A stretch of 64,000 bases of DNA from Jaminaea rosea (Eukaryota > Basidiomycota > Exobasidiomycetes > Microstromatales). Shown piece after piece: positions 1-11,066 of the stretch; the stretch's first letter is position 1, and each line of letters opens with the position of its first letter. Location of the stretch: positions 248,001 to 312,000 of the forward strand of contig NW_020289991.1 in NCBI RefSeq assembly GCF_003144245.1, read 5' to 3'. The notes beneath the pieces were generated by a model. That model made no database searches. It had not been told where the DNA came from and was given only the letters and a program-made list of their open reading frames with translations. The position numbers and the translations under genes are program-made.

Positions 1-107
1 CGGTCGTGATACACGGCGGCCAAAAGAGCGAGTGCTACTACGGCGAGGAGCAACGCGGCGGCCAGCGTGGCGAGCGGGTCGCTCGTAGCCAGGACGAGGG
101 ATGGCAT
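1..107 (-). CDS. N-terminus of an unidentified membrane-anchored protein (partial, runs off left edge)
   Basis: From an ATG whose first base is 107, the minus strand stays open for 35 codons to the window edge. It encodes a short polar start (MPSLVLATSDPLATL) followed by an almost uninterrupted run of Ala/Leu/Val of about 20 residues and then a charged YHDR. That is the pattern of an N-terminal signal anchor or single transmembrane helix. Too little is visible to name a family; ER-anchored redox enzymes often begin like this, but that is only a resemblance. It would be divergently transcribed from the KRE33 gene. A chance open frame remains possible because the segment is short. Confidence 0.4.
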   Translation of the reverse strand, partial: MPSLVLATSDPLATLAAALLLAVVALALLAAVYHD

Positions 108-454
108 GGCTGGGGCGTGAGCGACGAGATGGGAGGGGTAGATGACCGTGAAGACCGCATGGCTCCTAACAGCGGTTGGGCTTTAACCCCCTCGCCCTTT
201 GAAATACAGTACATCGCTTGTTCGGCTGAGATGGAGGCCGAGGTGCAATGCCGGAAGGGCTCAGTGACCCGGACCCTGTGGGACTGACGCAGCGGATCGG
301 CTAAGGCGGCAAGGCGAATTGGATGCGCTTGAGCCACGCGAGGAGGGCGGGAGGAAGGGAGGGGTGAATAATTTGGAGAGCGGAAACGAAGGTCGCACTT
401 GTCGCACTTGGCCCACCTTGCATCCTCATCCTCCTCAGCGAATCGTACATCGCG
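108..454. promoter_or_regulatory. Putative shared promoter region between two divergent genes
   Basis: About 350 bp lie between the start of the partial minus-strand gene and the KRE33 start. No TATA box or clear upstream motif was recognised. The open frames crossing it look like compositional shadows. Confidence 0.3.
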
Positions 455-3400
455 ATGCGAAAACAACTAGATCAGCGCATACCAACGCTGCTTCGCAACA
501 ATGTCGCCCTCAACCACCGCTCCTTCTTTGTCCTGGTGGGCGACCGTGCTCGCGACCAGGTGGTGAATCTGCACTTTCTCCTCTCGCAATCGCGGCATAC
601 ATCCAGGCCCAATGTCCTGTGGTGCTACAAGAAGGATCTGTGCGTATGCGAGGCTCTCGATGACAGAGTGGCTAAGCGATTCTAACCTTCTATCCTCCCG
701 TCTCTCGCGCACCCAGCGGCTTCACCACTCACCGCAAGAAGCGGGAGCAGAAGATCAAGCGTGACATCAAGCGAGGGATCAGGGAGAAGGTGAGATGCGA
801 TGGCGTGTAGGCTCGCTCCAGAAGATGTGACTGACATGCTCATCCTTGATCGTCGCGCCGCGCTAGGGCGACTCGCAAGACCCATTCGAGCTCTTCGTCG
901 GCGTCACCGACATTCGCTACTGCTACTACAAGGACACGCCCAAGATCCTCGGACGAACCTTTGGCATGCTCGTCCTGCAGGACTTCGAGGCAATGACGCC
1001 CAACATGCTGGCGCGGACCATTGAGACAGTCGAGGGAGGTGGTGTCGTGGTTCTCATGCTGAGAACGATGTCGTCGCTCAAGCAGCTCTACCAGATGGGA
1101 ATGGTGAGTGTGCGCGGCCAGGAGGTGTCTACAAGGATTTATGCTGACATTCTTACCCTCGCGCCCGCAGGACGTCCACTCCAAGTACCGCTCGGCCATT
1201 GACCCCTCAACACCAGTCGCACGCTTCAACGAGCGCTTCCTCCTCTCTCTCGGCGCCAACACCGATACCCTTTTGTTGGACGACGAGCTCAATGTGCTGC
1301 CGCTGAGCAAGGGCAAGGATATCCAGGCAATTGAGGGCAGCGGGTCTGTACCCAAGGAGTCGGAGTCGCAGTTGGCGAAGCTGCGCCAGGACATCGGCGA
1401 GGACGCGGGGGTCACTCAGGTCGTCAAGAGCTGCAAGACGATGGACCAGGCTAAGGCGCTGTTGAGCATTCTAGACGTTCTTTCGGCGTCGTCCCTGTCC
1501 GCCACTGTCACATTGACGGCCGCCAGAGGTCGCGGAAAGTCGGCGCTGCTCGGTCTGGCAATAGCAGCGGCAATCGCGCATGGCTACTCGAACATCTTTG
1601 TCACCTCGCCATCCCCGGAGAACCTCAAGACGCTCTTCGAGTTCGTGTTCAAGGGGCTGGCCGTGCTGGGCTACGAGGAGACGGCAGACTGGAGCCTGCA
1701 GCGGGGCAGCGGAGAGTGGAAGGACGTCGTCGTGCGCGTCAATGTCTTCCGCAACTCCCGCCAGACGATCCAGTACATCGACCCCAACGACTCGCATGTG
1801 CTGGGTCAGGCGGAGCTCGTAGTCATCGACGAGGCGGCGGCCATCCCCCTGCCAACGGTCAAGAAGCTGTTGGGCCCTTACCTCGTCTTCTTGAGCAGCA
1901 CCATCAATGGCTATGAGGGGACGGGGCGCAGTCTGAGCCTCAAGCTAATCGAGCAGCTGCGACAAGGCGCCAGTGGCGCTGCGGGATCTAGTGGCGCGGG
2001 ACCCTCAGCGCTGCGCTCGCTCAAGGAACTCACCCTCAACGAGCCCATCCGCTACTCGCCCGGCGACAACGTCGAGTCGTGGCTCAACCAGCTCCTCTGT
2101 CTCGACGCCAGCCTCTCCAAGACTCCGTCAAAATCGACGTCGGCGCATCCCTCGTCGTGCAACCTGTTCCTTGTCAACCGCGACGCCCTCTTTTCCTACC
2201 ACCCGGCGTCGGAGCTCTTCCTCCAAAAGATGATGGCACTGTACGTGGCAAGCCATTACAAAAACTCGCCCAATGATTTGCAGCTCATGAGCGATGCGCC
2301 TGGGCACCGCTTGTTCGTGTTGCTGGCCCCGCAACCGCCCAACGCTACGACGCTGCCGGAGCCATTGGCGGTGCTCCAGGTGGCACTCGAGGGCAACATT
2401 GCGCGGCAGTCGGTGCTACAATCGCTTTCTCGCGGAGAGCGCTCGTCGGGCGACTTGATCCCGTGGTCCCTCTCCCAGCAGTTCCAGGACTTTGACTTTG
2501 CGAGCCTCAACGGCGTGCGCGTAGTCAGGCTGGCGGTTCACCCGCAGTATGCTCAGAGTGGGTACGGCACGCGAGCGCTGGAGTGTTTGAGACAGTATTA
2601 CGCGGGGGATCTGGTGGACGTCGACGCTATTGCGGAGAGAGAGGCAAAGGCGATCTCGGCGGGTGAGGAGACGCTACAAGATGTGGCGCAGAGGGGAACG
2701 AATGACGGTCTGCAGAGCGAGACGATTGCGTTGCGCGACGCCAAGCGTATGCCGGCGTTGCTTCAGCGCCTGTCGGATCGCCGTCCAGAGCCCATCGACT
2801 GGCTGGGCGTGTCGTACGGCCTCACGCCGCAGCTCTTCCGCTTCTGGAAGCGTAATGGCTATACGCCGCTCTACATTCGACAGGGCAAGAACGACTTGAC
2901 GGGCGAGCATACGGCGGTGATGCTGCGCGGCGTTGGGGACGAGGAGCTGCCGTGGTTGGGTGCGTTCGCTGCGGACTTCCAGCGTCGCTTCGCATCGCTG
3001 TTGGGCTACCAGTTCAGGGGATTGGGAGCGTCGACCGCTTTGGCCATCTTTGAGGCTGCGGGGAACGTGGCCAACGCGGGCGAGCCGCTCACGCCAGCCG
3101 AGTTGCGCGCGACACTCACGGCGTTCGACCTCAAGCGGCTCGAAGCGTTTGGCAACAACATGGTCGAGTACAGCGTGATCCTCGACCTCCTCCCGACGCT
3201 CGCGCAACTCTACTTTACAGGCAAAGTGCGACAGGAGGACGGCGAGGCGACGCTCAAGCTTACGGCGCTTCAGTCTGCGCTTCTACTCTCGATTGGTCTG
3301 CAACGCAAGGAGCCTTCGGAGGTGATTGCGAGCGAGTTTGAGCTGCCTGTTCAGCAGGGCGTGGCTTTGCTGGGCAAGGCGGTGCGTAGGCTCGTGGAGT

Positions 3401-3618
3401 GTCTGCGCGTCGTGGAGCGCAAGGAGCTCGAGGCTGAGGCACAGGATGAGTGGGCAGAGGCCGAGAAGCGGTTGGCGAGTGGGGCCGAGGGCCTGAACAC
3501 GGTGGTGAGCATTCGAAAGAGCGGCGACGGCGTGAGCGTGGACGATGCGGAGGAGAGTACGGCCAAGAAGAGGAAGAGTGGTGGCGAGGGGCGCGGTGCG
3601 GGGAAGAAGCGCAAGTAG
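455..3618 (+). CDS. KRE33: RNA cytidine acetyltransferase (NAT10/Kre33 family)
   Basis: This enzyme makes N4-acetylcytidine in 18S rRNA and tRNA and acts in small-subunit ribosome assembly in the nucleolus. The gene reads as four exons, 455-639, 717-789, 867-1103 and 1171-3618, with consistent phases and a 980-residue product (yeast about 1056, human 1025). Exon 1 ends in YKKDL and continues as GFTTHRKKR across the first splice, which matches the family. Visible motifs are the Walker A loop (GRGKSALLG), a Walker B-like DEAAAIPLP, the GNAT core (VRVVRLAVHPQY...GYGTRALE) and the late block DWLGVSYGLTPQLFRFWKRNGY. The C-terminus is Lys/Arg-rich, as expected for a nucleolar RNA-binding tail. Introns are 63-77 bp. 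The start is the only ATG that keeps the conserved N-terminus (RIPTLLRNNV). Confidence 0.96.
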
Positions 3619-3738
3619 TCGCGTGTTGTCACAGTCAAATACATTCGCATTTCCATGGAGCACAACATCAGCATGTCTCGTAACACAGCATTCGCGTGTC
3701 AACGTAGACAATATCGTTCCACAAATCTCATCTCGCAC

Positions 3739-5184
3739 TCAGAGCTTGGAGAGGAGACCGTGCCCGTGCTTGAGAGCGTCAACGGCCTCAGCCATCATCT
3801 CGTCGACAATCTCCTTTGCTGGCTTGATGTCCTCAATGACGGCCGCGCATTTGCCAAGGAGGTAGCGCTCCGCTGCTCCCTTTTCTGCCTCCTCGTCGTC
3901 CTTTTCGAGGTCGTGGTAGACGGGGATGATACCCTGGCTGGTGAGCTTTTTGATCTCCTCGGGCTTGCTCTCCCACTTTTGCACATAAGGGGTCATCTTG
4001 ACGCGGAGAGGGCGACCAGTGAAGATGATGGTGCGAACGTCGGTCTCGTGCGTCGAGGAGAGGACGGCCTCCTTGTGCTTCTTTGGGGCGCCGGATTCGA
4101 CGGAGGCGACGAAGCGGGTGCCGACCCAGACTCCGTCGGAGCCGTACATGAGGGCCGAGGCGAGAGAGCGGCCCTAGATGACGGTGAAGCACGTAGCAAG
4201 AGCCGGGGGGGGGGGGGGGGGGGGGGGGAGAGGGAGGCAGCATAAGAAGGCGCGGTGGAAGGGTCAGTACACGATAGGCGAAGCTCGCGCTGCGGACTCA
4301 CATTCCAGATACCACCGGCGGCAATGGTAATGATGGGCTTGCCGGTCAGAGGCGACTTGTGGCCGCGGCAGAGGTCGACGACGCGAGGGCCGAGGATGGA
4401 GAGGGGTACATCACCGGTGTGTCCACCTCCCTCACCACCTTGGTAGATGATGACGTCGCATCCTGCCTTGATGGCGTTGGGGACGTGCTTTGGGTGACCA
4501 ATGATGTTGGCTACGGGGATCTTGGCGGCGTGGAACTTCTCGACGACTTCCTTGGGCGGGACACCAACGGCCGAGCTGCGTGCACGCACAGGGGAGATGT
4601 CAGCATGGTGAGCATGTATGCGAGCGTTGAAGGCGGCGCGCACTCACATGAAGAGCTTCGCCTTGGCCTCGATGATGATGTCGACTAGTTCGTCGAGCTT
4701 ACCGCCCGTGTAGTCGGTGTTGGTCTTGCGCGCGTTACCGCCGACCTTGGGGAGAAGCAAGTCGACGCCAAAGGGGGCGTCTTTGTCATTGAGCTCAGCC
4801 TTCAGCTCGTCAATGGTCTTGCGCAGCATCTTGGGCGTGTAGCCGACGCCGCCGATGACTCCGAGGCCGCCTGGAACGCGAGACAAGGGTCAGTATATGC
4901 GCGCGAGAACGAGCGTCGTACAACTCACCAGCGTTAGTGACGGCTGCAGCGAGGGATGGGCCGGCCTAGAAGAGGGAGGAGCAAATAGGGCGTCAGCGTA
5001 AGTGATAATGCCCCTCTTGCTGGAGCTCTCGCCGCGCTCGCTGCACACTCACTGCGACGTTCATACCGGCAAGGGTGATGGGATGCTTGATGCCGAACAA
5101 CTCGGTCAATGGCGTCTTGATGAGCTGCGAGCCAGCTCCCGTCGGCGTGTCCTTCATCTCGGTGTCGTGGAGGGGCTGAGACAT
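3739..5184 (-). CDS. Nitronate monooxygenase (2-nitropropane dioxygenase family)
   Basis: An FMN-dependent flavoprotein that oxidises alkyl nitronates, thought to detoxify propionate-3-nitronate. It has five exons on the minus strand: 5184-5053, 4965-4929, 4870-4648, 4575-4302 and 4173-3739, all phases agreeing, giving 366 residues, normal for fungal members. Family blocks in order: TELFGIKHPITLAGMN near residue 30-42, NAGGLGVIGGVGYTP near 55, LFISAVGVPP, the segment GEGGGHTGDVPL that binds the FMN phosphate region and carries the active-site His, and ITIAAGGI. The fourth intron carries a 24-base homopolymer. It lies tail-to-tail with KRE33 (about 120 bp between stops) and head-to-head with the mitochondrial carrier. 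Substrate cannot be read from sequence. Confidence 0.93.
4205..4228. repeat. Homopolymer of 24 G (C on the sense strand) inside an intron
   Basis: An uninterrupted run of 24 G on the plus strand sits in intron 4 (4174-4301) of the nitronate monooxygenase gene. On the transcribed sense it is a C tract ending about 30 nt before the 3' splice site, so it could serve as, or interfere with, the polypyrimidine tract. Runs this long are prone to slippage and sequencing error, so the exact length is unsure. Confidence 0.9.
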
Positions 5185-5660
5185 GATTGCGATGCGAAGA
5201 AGGTGTAGAGAGGATGTAGAGGGGATGTGGGGTAAAAGAAGGAGGCGGCCAACCTCAAGTAACCAGCCCAGTCTTGCGCCACCTCCGCAATGCCGGGTGG
5301 CCATCGATAGCCGTTGTCCGGCACGCCTCTTGCTCTTTGACGACCGGGCCACGCGATCATAACCTCATCTCGCCGCCGCCCTCGTCGACGGACGGAGCGG
5401 ACGGCCAAGCACTTCTTGCATTCGCCGCCGCCGCGACAGACCAGACGAGACCAGACGAGTCGACTCGAGGCTTGAGACTCGAGACTCGGACGACTTTGAT
5501 TTCTTCTTGTCCGTCCCTCCGCGCATCAATAACGACGGAGCAAAGGCAGCAAGGCCGCAACAGAGGACAACATACCATCACTTTCAGCTCTACCTCTCGC
5601 TAGGAAGTCATCGATCTCGCGCCCCCTCGCCCTCTCGCTCCGCCCCGCCCGCCGCCCGCT
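5185..5660. promoter_or_regulatory. Divergent intergenic region, nitronate monooxygenase / mitochondrial carrier
   Basis: The 476 bp between two head-to-head genes is pyrimidine-rich just before the carrier ATG, typical of a fungal 5' leader. No TATA box, known operator or supported small gene was seen. Confidence 0.35.
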
Positions 5661-6825
5661 ATGGCATCGCAGCAAGCCGTCGAGTCGGTAGAGGAGTTTG
5701 ACTACGAGGACCTGCAGGGTGTTCCCCTCTCCGTGTCGATGTTGGCGGGATCGCTCGCAGGTATCTCGGAGCATGCCGTCATGTTTCCAGTGGATGTGAT
5801 CCGGGTGAGTGCGCAATGTGTTGAATTGCCATGCCACAAGCTTGGCTGACGGCATCCTGTCCTGCCCCTCATCACACCACACCCGCAGACTCGAATGCAG
5901 ATTCTCTCAACACCAGGAGCAGCCCCAGCATATACCTCGGTTCTTAATGCGCTGAATCGAATCACAACAGCAGAGGGGGCCAAGTCACTGTGGAGGGGAG
6001 TCAATTCAGTGATCTTGGGGGCGGGCCCAGCGCATGCGCTGTATTTCGGCACCTACGAGGTGGTAAAGGATATGACGGGCGGTAACAGGGAGGGACATCA
6101 ATGGGCCAGCACGGGTGAGTGCCGCGCCTCGTTCCCAATACTGACTGATAGAGTATCTTGTACTGACATCCACTCCCCACCTCGCACGCTCAGCCTTTGC
6201 CGGAGCATCAGCGACTGTAGCGTCTGACGCATTCATGAACCCGTTCGATGGTGCGTACGTTCGACGCTCACTCTGCGGTCGCCGCTGACCTCTAAGCCCC
6301 CTCCAATCCTTTGCCTCGCTCCCTGCGCCGCCAGTCATCAAGCAACGCATGCAGATGCAAGGCTCCGCGTATCGCTCCGTAGCCACCTGCGCTCGCACCA
6401 TCTACGCCAACGAAGGCATCCGCGCGTTCTACATCTCCTACCCAACCACCCTCACAATGACCGTCCCCTTTACCGCTGTCCAGTTCTCCGTCTACGAATG
6501 GGCAAAGAAGGTCCTCAACCCCTCGGAGACGTACTCCCCCATGACCCACGTAACCGCTGGCGGCTTCTCAGGCGCAGTAGCAGCCGCAGTCACAAACCCG
6601 CTCGACGTCGCAAAGACGCTTCTGCAGACACGAGGCTCGTCGACGGACACTCAGATTCGCAGCGCGAGTGGTATGCTTGAGGCTATGAAGATTATCAAGC
6701 AGAGGGAAGGAATGAAGGGATTCGCAAGAGGACTTTCGCCGAGGGTATTGACCTTCATGCCTAGCAACGCACTGTGTTGGCTGTCCTACGAGGGGTTCCG
6801 TTTCTTCCTCAGCAAGCAAACCTGA
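5661..6825 (+). CDS. MRS4: Mitochondrial iron carrier, mitoferrin (Mrs3/Mrs4) type
   Basis: A solute carrier family 25 protein of the mitochondrial inner membrane; the Mrs3/4 group imports ferrous iron for haem and Fe-S synthesis. Four exons (5661-5804, 5889-6114, 6194-6250, 6335-6825) give 305 residues, the family length. The three carrier signatures are visible: PVDVIRTRMQ after helix 1 (spanning the first splice), NPFDVIKQRMQ after helix 3 (spanning the third) and NPLDVAKTLLQTRG after helix 5. The Met-Asn in ASDAFMNPFD before the second signature is characteristic of the mitoferrin subgroup and is the main reason for the substrate call. Exon 3 is only 57 bp. The first ATG fits the short acidic N-terminus seen in relatives. 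Confidence 0.92.
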
Positions 6826-7224
6826 CCTTGTCATCGTCACCACCTTAATGCTATCCGGTCACGATGACCTTTGTCGTCTTTATGCCTCGTCGGCTGTGTG
6901 CCTCTCTCTACTCTAGTGTCCTGAGGACGTCTCGGTCCGCCAAGGGCCCGATTCCGTGCTCTCCTTCTTTGCCTGCCCTTGCCTCTGCAGTGTGCCGATG
7001 CGATGCGGCTGAGCCAATCTCAGAAGCGCGGACTAGGTGGGTCAGGCGGACGGAGAGAAGGCTAAACGACGCACTAAGAGCACGGACCTGCCTCGCCCAA
7101 TGCGATAGCCGTAAAAGAGCCCGGCCTATATAACCGCCGTAGGCTTCAAGAAAGGCGGCTATTCCTCGTCCCCCTACTCATCGACCTCCTCATTCCTCAT
7201 CTTCAACCACATCATCTCTTCACA
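6826..7224. other. Intergenic region: carrier 3' end and SPFH-gene promoter
   Basis: About 400 bp between two plus-strand genes. The distal part has nothing recognisable. The proximal part carries the CCAAT and TATA elements listed separately, followed by a pyrimidine-rich leader. Confidence 0.4.
7097..7133 (+). promoter_or_regulatory. CCAAT box and TATA box of the SPFH gene
   Basis: CCAAT at 7097-7101 and TATATAA at 7127-7133 lie 26 bp apart and 92 bp before the ATG at 7225. The interval after the TATA box is a C/T-rich leader ending in a CACA-ATG context. Position and order match a classical TATA-type fungal core promoter. Confidence 0.55.
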
Positions 7225-8690
7225 ATGTCTGCCGCAGACAACGACGTCAAGGGCAAGGCGCCCACCACGGCTGCAGACCATGATCCCGCCTTCGCTGCTC
7301 TCCACGACGAGAACGCGACTAGCCTCGATGATACTCCTACGCACACGTCAGCGCCTCGTCGAGCCCAGAAGGCCCACAACGACGGTGGTCTCATCAAGGT
7401 GCAGCCGCTCAGGAAGGCCGAGATGCAGCCTTCCTATGCCCAAGATATCGGAGGCGATGATGGTCCCCACTCCTTCTACAGCTCCTTCATGAGCGGTCTA
7501 GGATCCTGTATCGGGGCTTTTGGTCAGATTCCTTGCTGCTTGTGCTTCCCGTCTCCATTCAAGACGATTCCTCAAGGCAGGGTAGGACTCGTATCAACTT
7601 GGGGCCGCTTCACTCGCGCGCATGACCCGGGACTCATCCGACTCAACGTTGTCAGCGAATCGCTACAGCTGGTGGATGTTCGAGTTACCATCTGCGCAAT
7701 TCCCACGCAGAGTATCATTACCAAGGACAATCTGTCCGTAGAAGTCGACTCAGTGGTGCAATTCGTCATCAACAACCCATACCGTGCCGTTTACGGGGTC
7801 GGCAACGTCACCAACGCGCTCATCGAACGGTAAGTGGAACCGCGCGGAGGACTCTTCAAGACCTGATCTCCCTTTCCGTCCGTCGTGCTCACGAGCTCTT
7901 CCTCTACCACTCTCTCCCCGTCCCACTCGCCCTCACAGCGCTCAGACAACCCTTCGAGACGTCGTCGGCTCGCGCAACCTTCAAAGCCTCATCTCTGACC
8001 GCGAGGCCGTCGCGCTGCAAGTCGAAGAACTCGTAGAAAGCGTCGCGGAGAAGTGGGGTGTTGCTGTTGAGAGCATCTTGATTAAGGTGGGTTCGATGCG
8101 ATGCGTTGCTTTCGTGACCTCGAGGCGATTCGTAGCTGCCGCAAGCACCGTGGCTCGGAGGCCAAGCGTTGGTGACGCCCACGTGGCCTTACTCCGATTC
8201 GCTTGCGCCTCGCTATTCCGCACCCTTGGCTGACACAACTCCGCCCCTTCCGCATCCTCACTTCTCTCTCGCCAACGCATCCGTCCGTCGTCGCTACCGT
8301 GCCTCTCCTGGTCTCCCTTTGTCTTGAATTCGACGAGCACAGGACATCAAGATCTCCAAGAGCCTCCAGGAAAGCTTGTCGGCCGCTGCGACGCAACGCC
8401 GCTTGGGCGAGAGTCGCATCATCCAAGCCCGCAGCGAGGTTGAGGCAGCCAAGCTCTTGAGGCTTGCAGCCAATGAACTCGCATCAGGTCCAGCTTTGCA
8501 AATCAGAGAGCTCGATGCTATGCAATCGATGGCCAAGAATGCAAACGCCAAGGTCATCTTCTTCCCCATGCATAGTCAGGGTCAGATGCCGGGAGGTATT
8601 GGCGCTCAGGTCGCGCCGCAGGGTGCGCCTACGCCTGCAGGTGGTAACATGCAGCAGTACATGGCCATGTCCGAGATGGCAGAGCAGTAG
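7225..8690 (+). CDS. Stomatin-like SPFH/band 7 membrane protein
   Basis: Three exons (7225-7829, 7939-8086, 8343-8690) encode 366 residues. After a disordered 95-residue N-terminus comes a short hydrophobic hairpin with a Cys-rich loop (QIPCCLCFPSPF), probably the palmitoylated membrane insertion of stomatins. The SPFH core follows: GRVGLVSTWGRF, VRVTICAIPTQSIITKDN, NALIERAQTTLRDVVGSRNL across the first splice, WGVAVESILIKDIKI across the second, then the stomatin C-terminal helix (AARSEVEAAKL-like) and QIRELDAMQSMAKNANAKVIFFP. Stomatins scaffold membrane microdomains and oligomerise; a channel- or raft-organising role is inferred. A TATA box lies upstream. Introns are 109 and 256 bp, the second being the longest well-supported one here. 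Confidence 0.92.
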
Positions 8691-9630
8691 GTGTGCTCAA
8701 GGGACGTCAGCGTACCTGATACCCCATTGTGTAGGCTCGAGACTTGTTTGAATGCATGTGAGATTACCGTAGCGTTGCGAGAAGGCGTCAGCCTCTGGCC
8801 GCCTTTCTCCTGGGAGCCTTAGCAGCGGCGACTTGGAGCAAGGCACTGCAATAGGGACGGAGCAGCGCAAAGTTGGCCATTTGCTGCTCGTTATTCCGCT
8901 TTGAGACCTTCTTGTCGACTGCGGCGCTACGGCTCTTGCAGGCATGTCGATGGGCGGAGGCTGGCCTGAGCGCCAGCAACGTACGGGGCCCCAGGAGTGG
9001 AACGAGACGAGGGCGCGAGCAATCGAGCTTAGCCCCGTCGGCTCAGTCTGAGGAAAGAGAGGATTTGACGCCTGAGGTGGCTCTCATCGTCAAGCATAGC
9101 ACGAGTCATAGTGGTAGTGCAAGCCGATAGGACGTCGGCATGGCTTCTGAACATCAAAAGACGCTCTTCTCCAGGAGTCGAACGGGCCACCATCAGCCTA
9201 CTTCGAAGCCATGCTGCTTTACGGGACCGCCTGCCGTGCTTTTTCCAATACTCATTCGGTTCGTGGTCGCCGTTGCCTGGCTTTGCCTACGAGGAATCAG
9301 TGTGCGCGTTGGGGCAAGCGATCAGAGAATGGTAGCAGAGCCCAGGACGGAAACCGCATCAATCACTCTGGATGCTCTGCCTGATATGGGCTATCATTCT
9401 GCGACGCTGGCAAAGGGAGAAGCACGAAGACGGCCGTTAGTGGCTGGCGCCGAAGATTGAAGCGGCCGCTGTTGCGCCTGTAAGAGGCAGGACGGGAAGC
9501 TGAAGACGCGGTGTCCGGCAGAGGCATGCAAATGGAAGATCTACTCGAGAGGGCAGACAGGTTGAATACACGAAAGTGGGTCAACACCTCGAGTGATTGG
9601 GGTGAGCGGGCATGTTGACGTATTTCCTAT
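8691..9630. other. Intergenic stretch without a supported gene
   Basis: 940 bp with several short open frames on both strands (for example 8788-8979 minus and 9140-9460 plus), none with recognisable domains, splice structure or clear coding character. A T-loop-like string near 9172 does not fold into a tRNA. Confidence 0.35.
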
Positions 9631-10161
9631 TTACGGTTCTTCAGAGGCGGGCCAGCTTTGAGGCAGCGGTGGGAGAGAAGGGAAGAAGTCTGGAGTCGAC
9701 CAACGTTTGAGTCGCCGAGGCTTTGCAACACCACCGGCAAAGTCAATCTTGTCCATGGCCGCCACACGATCTCCAAAGAGGACTCCAGCGCGTTTGCATC
9801 TTCCACCTCCAGTGGGCCTGGGCTTCAACATGCCTACCGCAAAGTTGCATCGCTGCGTGACCGTCCGAAGCTTGCTGATGTTGAATCGTACCGGCACGCT
9901 GGAGCCAGGCGGTGGTGCATCCCCCCCAGCGATAGTGTCGAGCCCACTGCGCGACCCAAAGAGCTGCTTGGCCTTGGCGACATTCGTGTCCTGGCCATAG
10001 AAGGTCCTGACGAGCATGCCCCCTAGCCTGATGACGCCACCCTGGCTCATGACGTAGCGTCCGTCAAAGAGACTTTGATGTTGCGGGTCGAGAGTGGTCC
10101 AGCCTTTGCATGACCGACGACGGTGCTTATCAGCTGCTATGTACAGTAGTTGCGTCGGGCT
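9631..10161 (-). CDS. Hypothetical coding segment, possible 3' part of the next locus
   Basis: A minus-strand frame is open from 10161 to a stop at 9631 and reads like protein through segments such as LYIAADKHRRR, SLFDGRYVMSQGGVIRLGG and RVAAMDKIDFAGGVA. It overlaps the end of the 10137-10850 frame in a different phase, and I found no convincing donor/acceptor pair joining the two. It may be a separate gene starting at the Met at 10050, the second exon of one gene, or a decayed copy. No family recognised. Confidence 0.3.
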   Translation of the reverse strand, partial: SPTQLLYIAADKHRRRSCKGWTTLDPQHQSLFDGRYVMSQGGVIRLGGMLVRTFYGQDTNVAKAKQLFGSRSGLDTIAGGDAPPPGSSVPVRFNISKLRTVTQRCNFAVGMLKPRPTGGGRCKRAGVLFGDRVAAMDKIDFAGGVAKPRRLKRWSTPDFFPSLPPLPQSWPASEEP

Positions 10162-10850
10162 TCAAGTCGCGCAGCTTGGCTCGAAGCAGGCAAAAGGGCA
10201 AAGACTTTGTACGCCAGGTCGTATATTGGTCGCGGCAGCGGTGATGCTGGCCAGCTCAAGGTGACCTCACCCGGCTCGTCTTGCCTCTGAGACAACACGA
10301 CGAGAGCCAGCTTATCGAACAACGGCCTCTCGATCGCTGTCGCGCACGGCCACGAGCTCGCCCCTCCCTCTCTGACTTCGAGTCGTAGCTTACGCGAGGG
10401 GAACTTCTTCATGATGGCTTCGCGCTGCGGCTTCCACGCTCCGAGACCGAAGAGAATCTCACATTTGGTGGCGGCATCATTTGCTAAGTCGAGGAGGACT
10501 TCGCCGCGGGGGAGGAGGTCGGCAAGTGAGCTTTGAAGTATGATGTCCGCCGCTTGAAGCAGGACGAGGTGGTAGGCATGAGCGAGACCGTGCCTGGCTC
10601 CAAGGGCGCCAAAGAGTTTGCGGTGATAGGTCAGGCGGCGCTCCATTACCTTTCTTACGTCGCCGTTGCGCAGACTGCTCCTGCCCTTGTAGTTGGACGA
10701 AGGACGCTCTGGAGCCTCGAAGCACGGTGTGAGGTTCCCGCCTTTTACGCTCGTGGTGAAGTGAGGCAGTTGATAGTGGCGGTAGAACGCTTTGTATGAT
10801 GCCATTTTTCTCTCCTTTCGGTCCGAGTTGCTAGGGTTGAAGCTGCCCAC
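10137..10850 (-). CDS. Hypothetical protein, 237 residues
   Basis: An open frame with start candidates at 10850 and, 15 codons later, at the Met of MASYKAFYRHYQ. The product has a basic N-terminal half, a central Leu-rich helical stretch (YHLVLLQAADIILQSSLADLL) and a mixed C-terminal half (DKLALVVLSQRQDEPGEVTL). No transmembrane helix, signal peptide or known motif is seen. It is divergent from the small membrane protein at 11067. The relation to the overlapping 9631-10161 frame is unresolved; both readings look partly coding around 10137-10180, which may point to a missed intron or a damaged gene. Confidence 0.42.
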   Translation of the reverse strand: MGSFNPSNSDRKERKMASYKAFYRHYQLPHFTTSVKGGNLTPCFEAPERPSSNYKGRSSLRNGDVRKVMERRLTYHRKLFGALGARHGLAHAYHLVLLQAADIILQSSLADLLPRGEVLLDLANDAATKCEILFGLGAWKPQREAIMKKFPSRKLRLEVREGGASSWPCATAIERPLFDKLALVVLSQRQDEPGEVTLSWPASPLPRPIYDLAYKVFALLPASSQAARLEARRNYCT

Positions 10851-11066
10851 GGCATGGCAGAAGAGACTACCGCGTGTGCGAGCGCTCCCCCGCCTCGGAA
10901 GTCAACTCTTGCATCTCGCATGATGCAGCGGATCTTGGCGTCCATCTGATAGGTGATCTCTGCCTTGTGACCGCTTGCTCCACGCGCGCCCTCATGCTGC
11001 AAAGGAAGGACTTTAAAGCAGAGACGCTGTCATACTCACCGTCTCTACCACGCCCCGCTCACGAAA

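Noticed and set aside
8788-8979. Short basic minus-strand frame after the SPFH gene
   Set aside because: 63 codons, no motif, no splice partners, and in the expected 3' UTR; too weak to call.
9165-9190. Possible tRNA T-loop (GTTCGACTCC on the minus strand)
   Set aside because: The flanking bases do not form the five-pair T stem, and no anticodon or acceptor stem could be paired.
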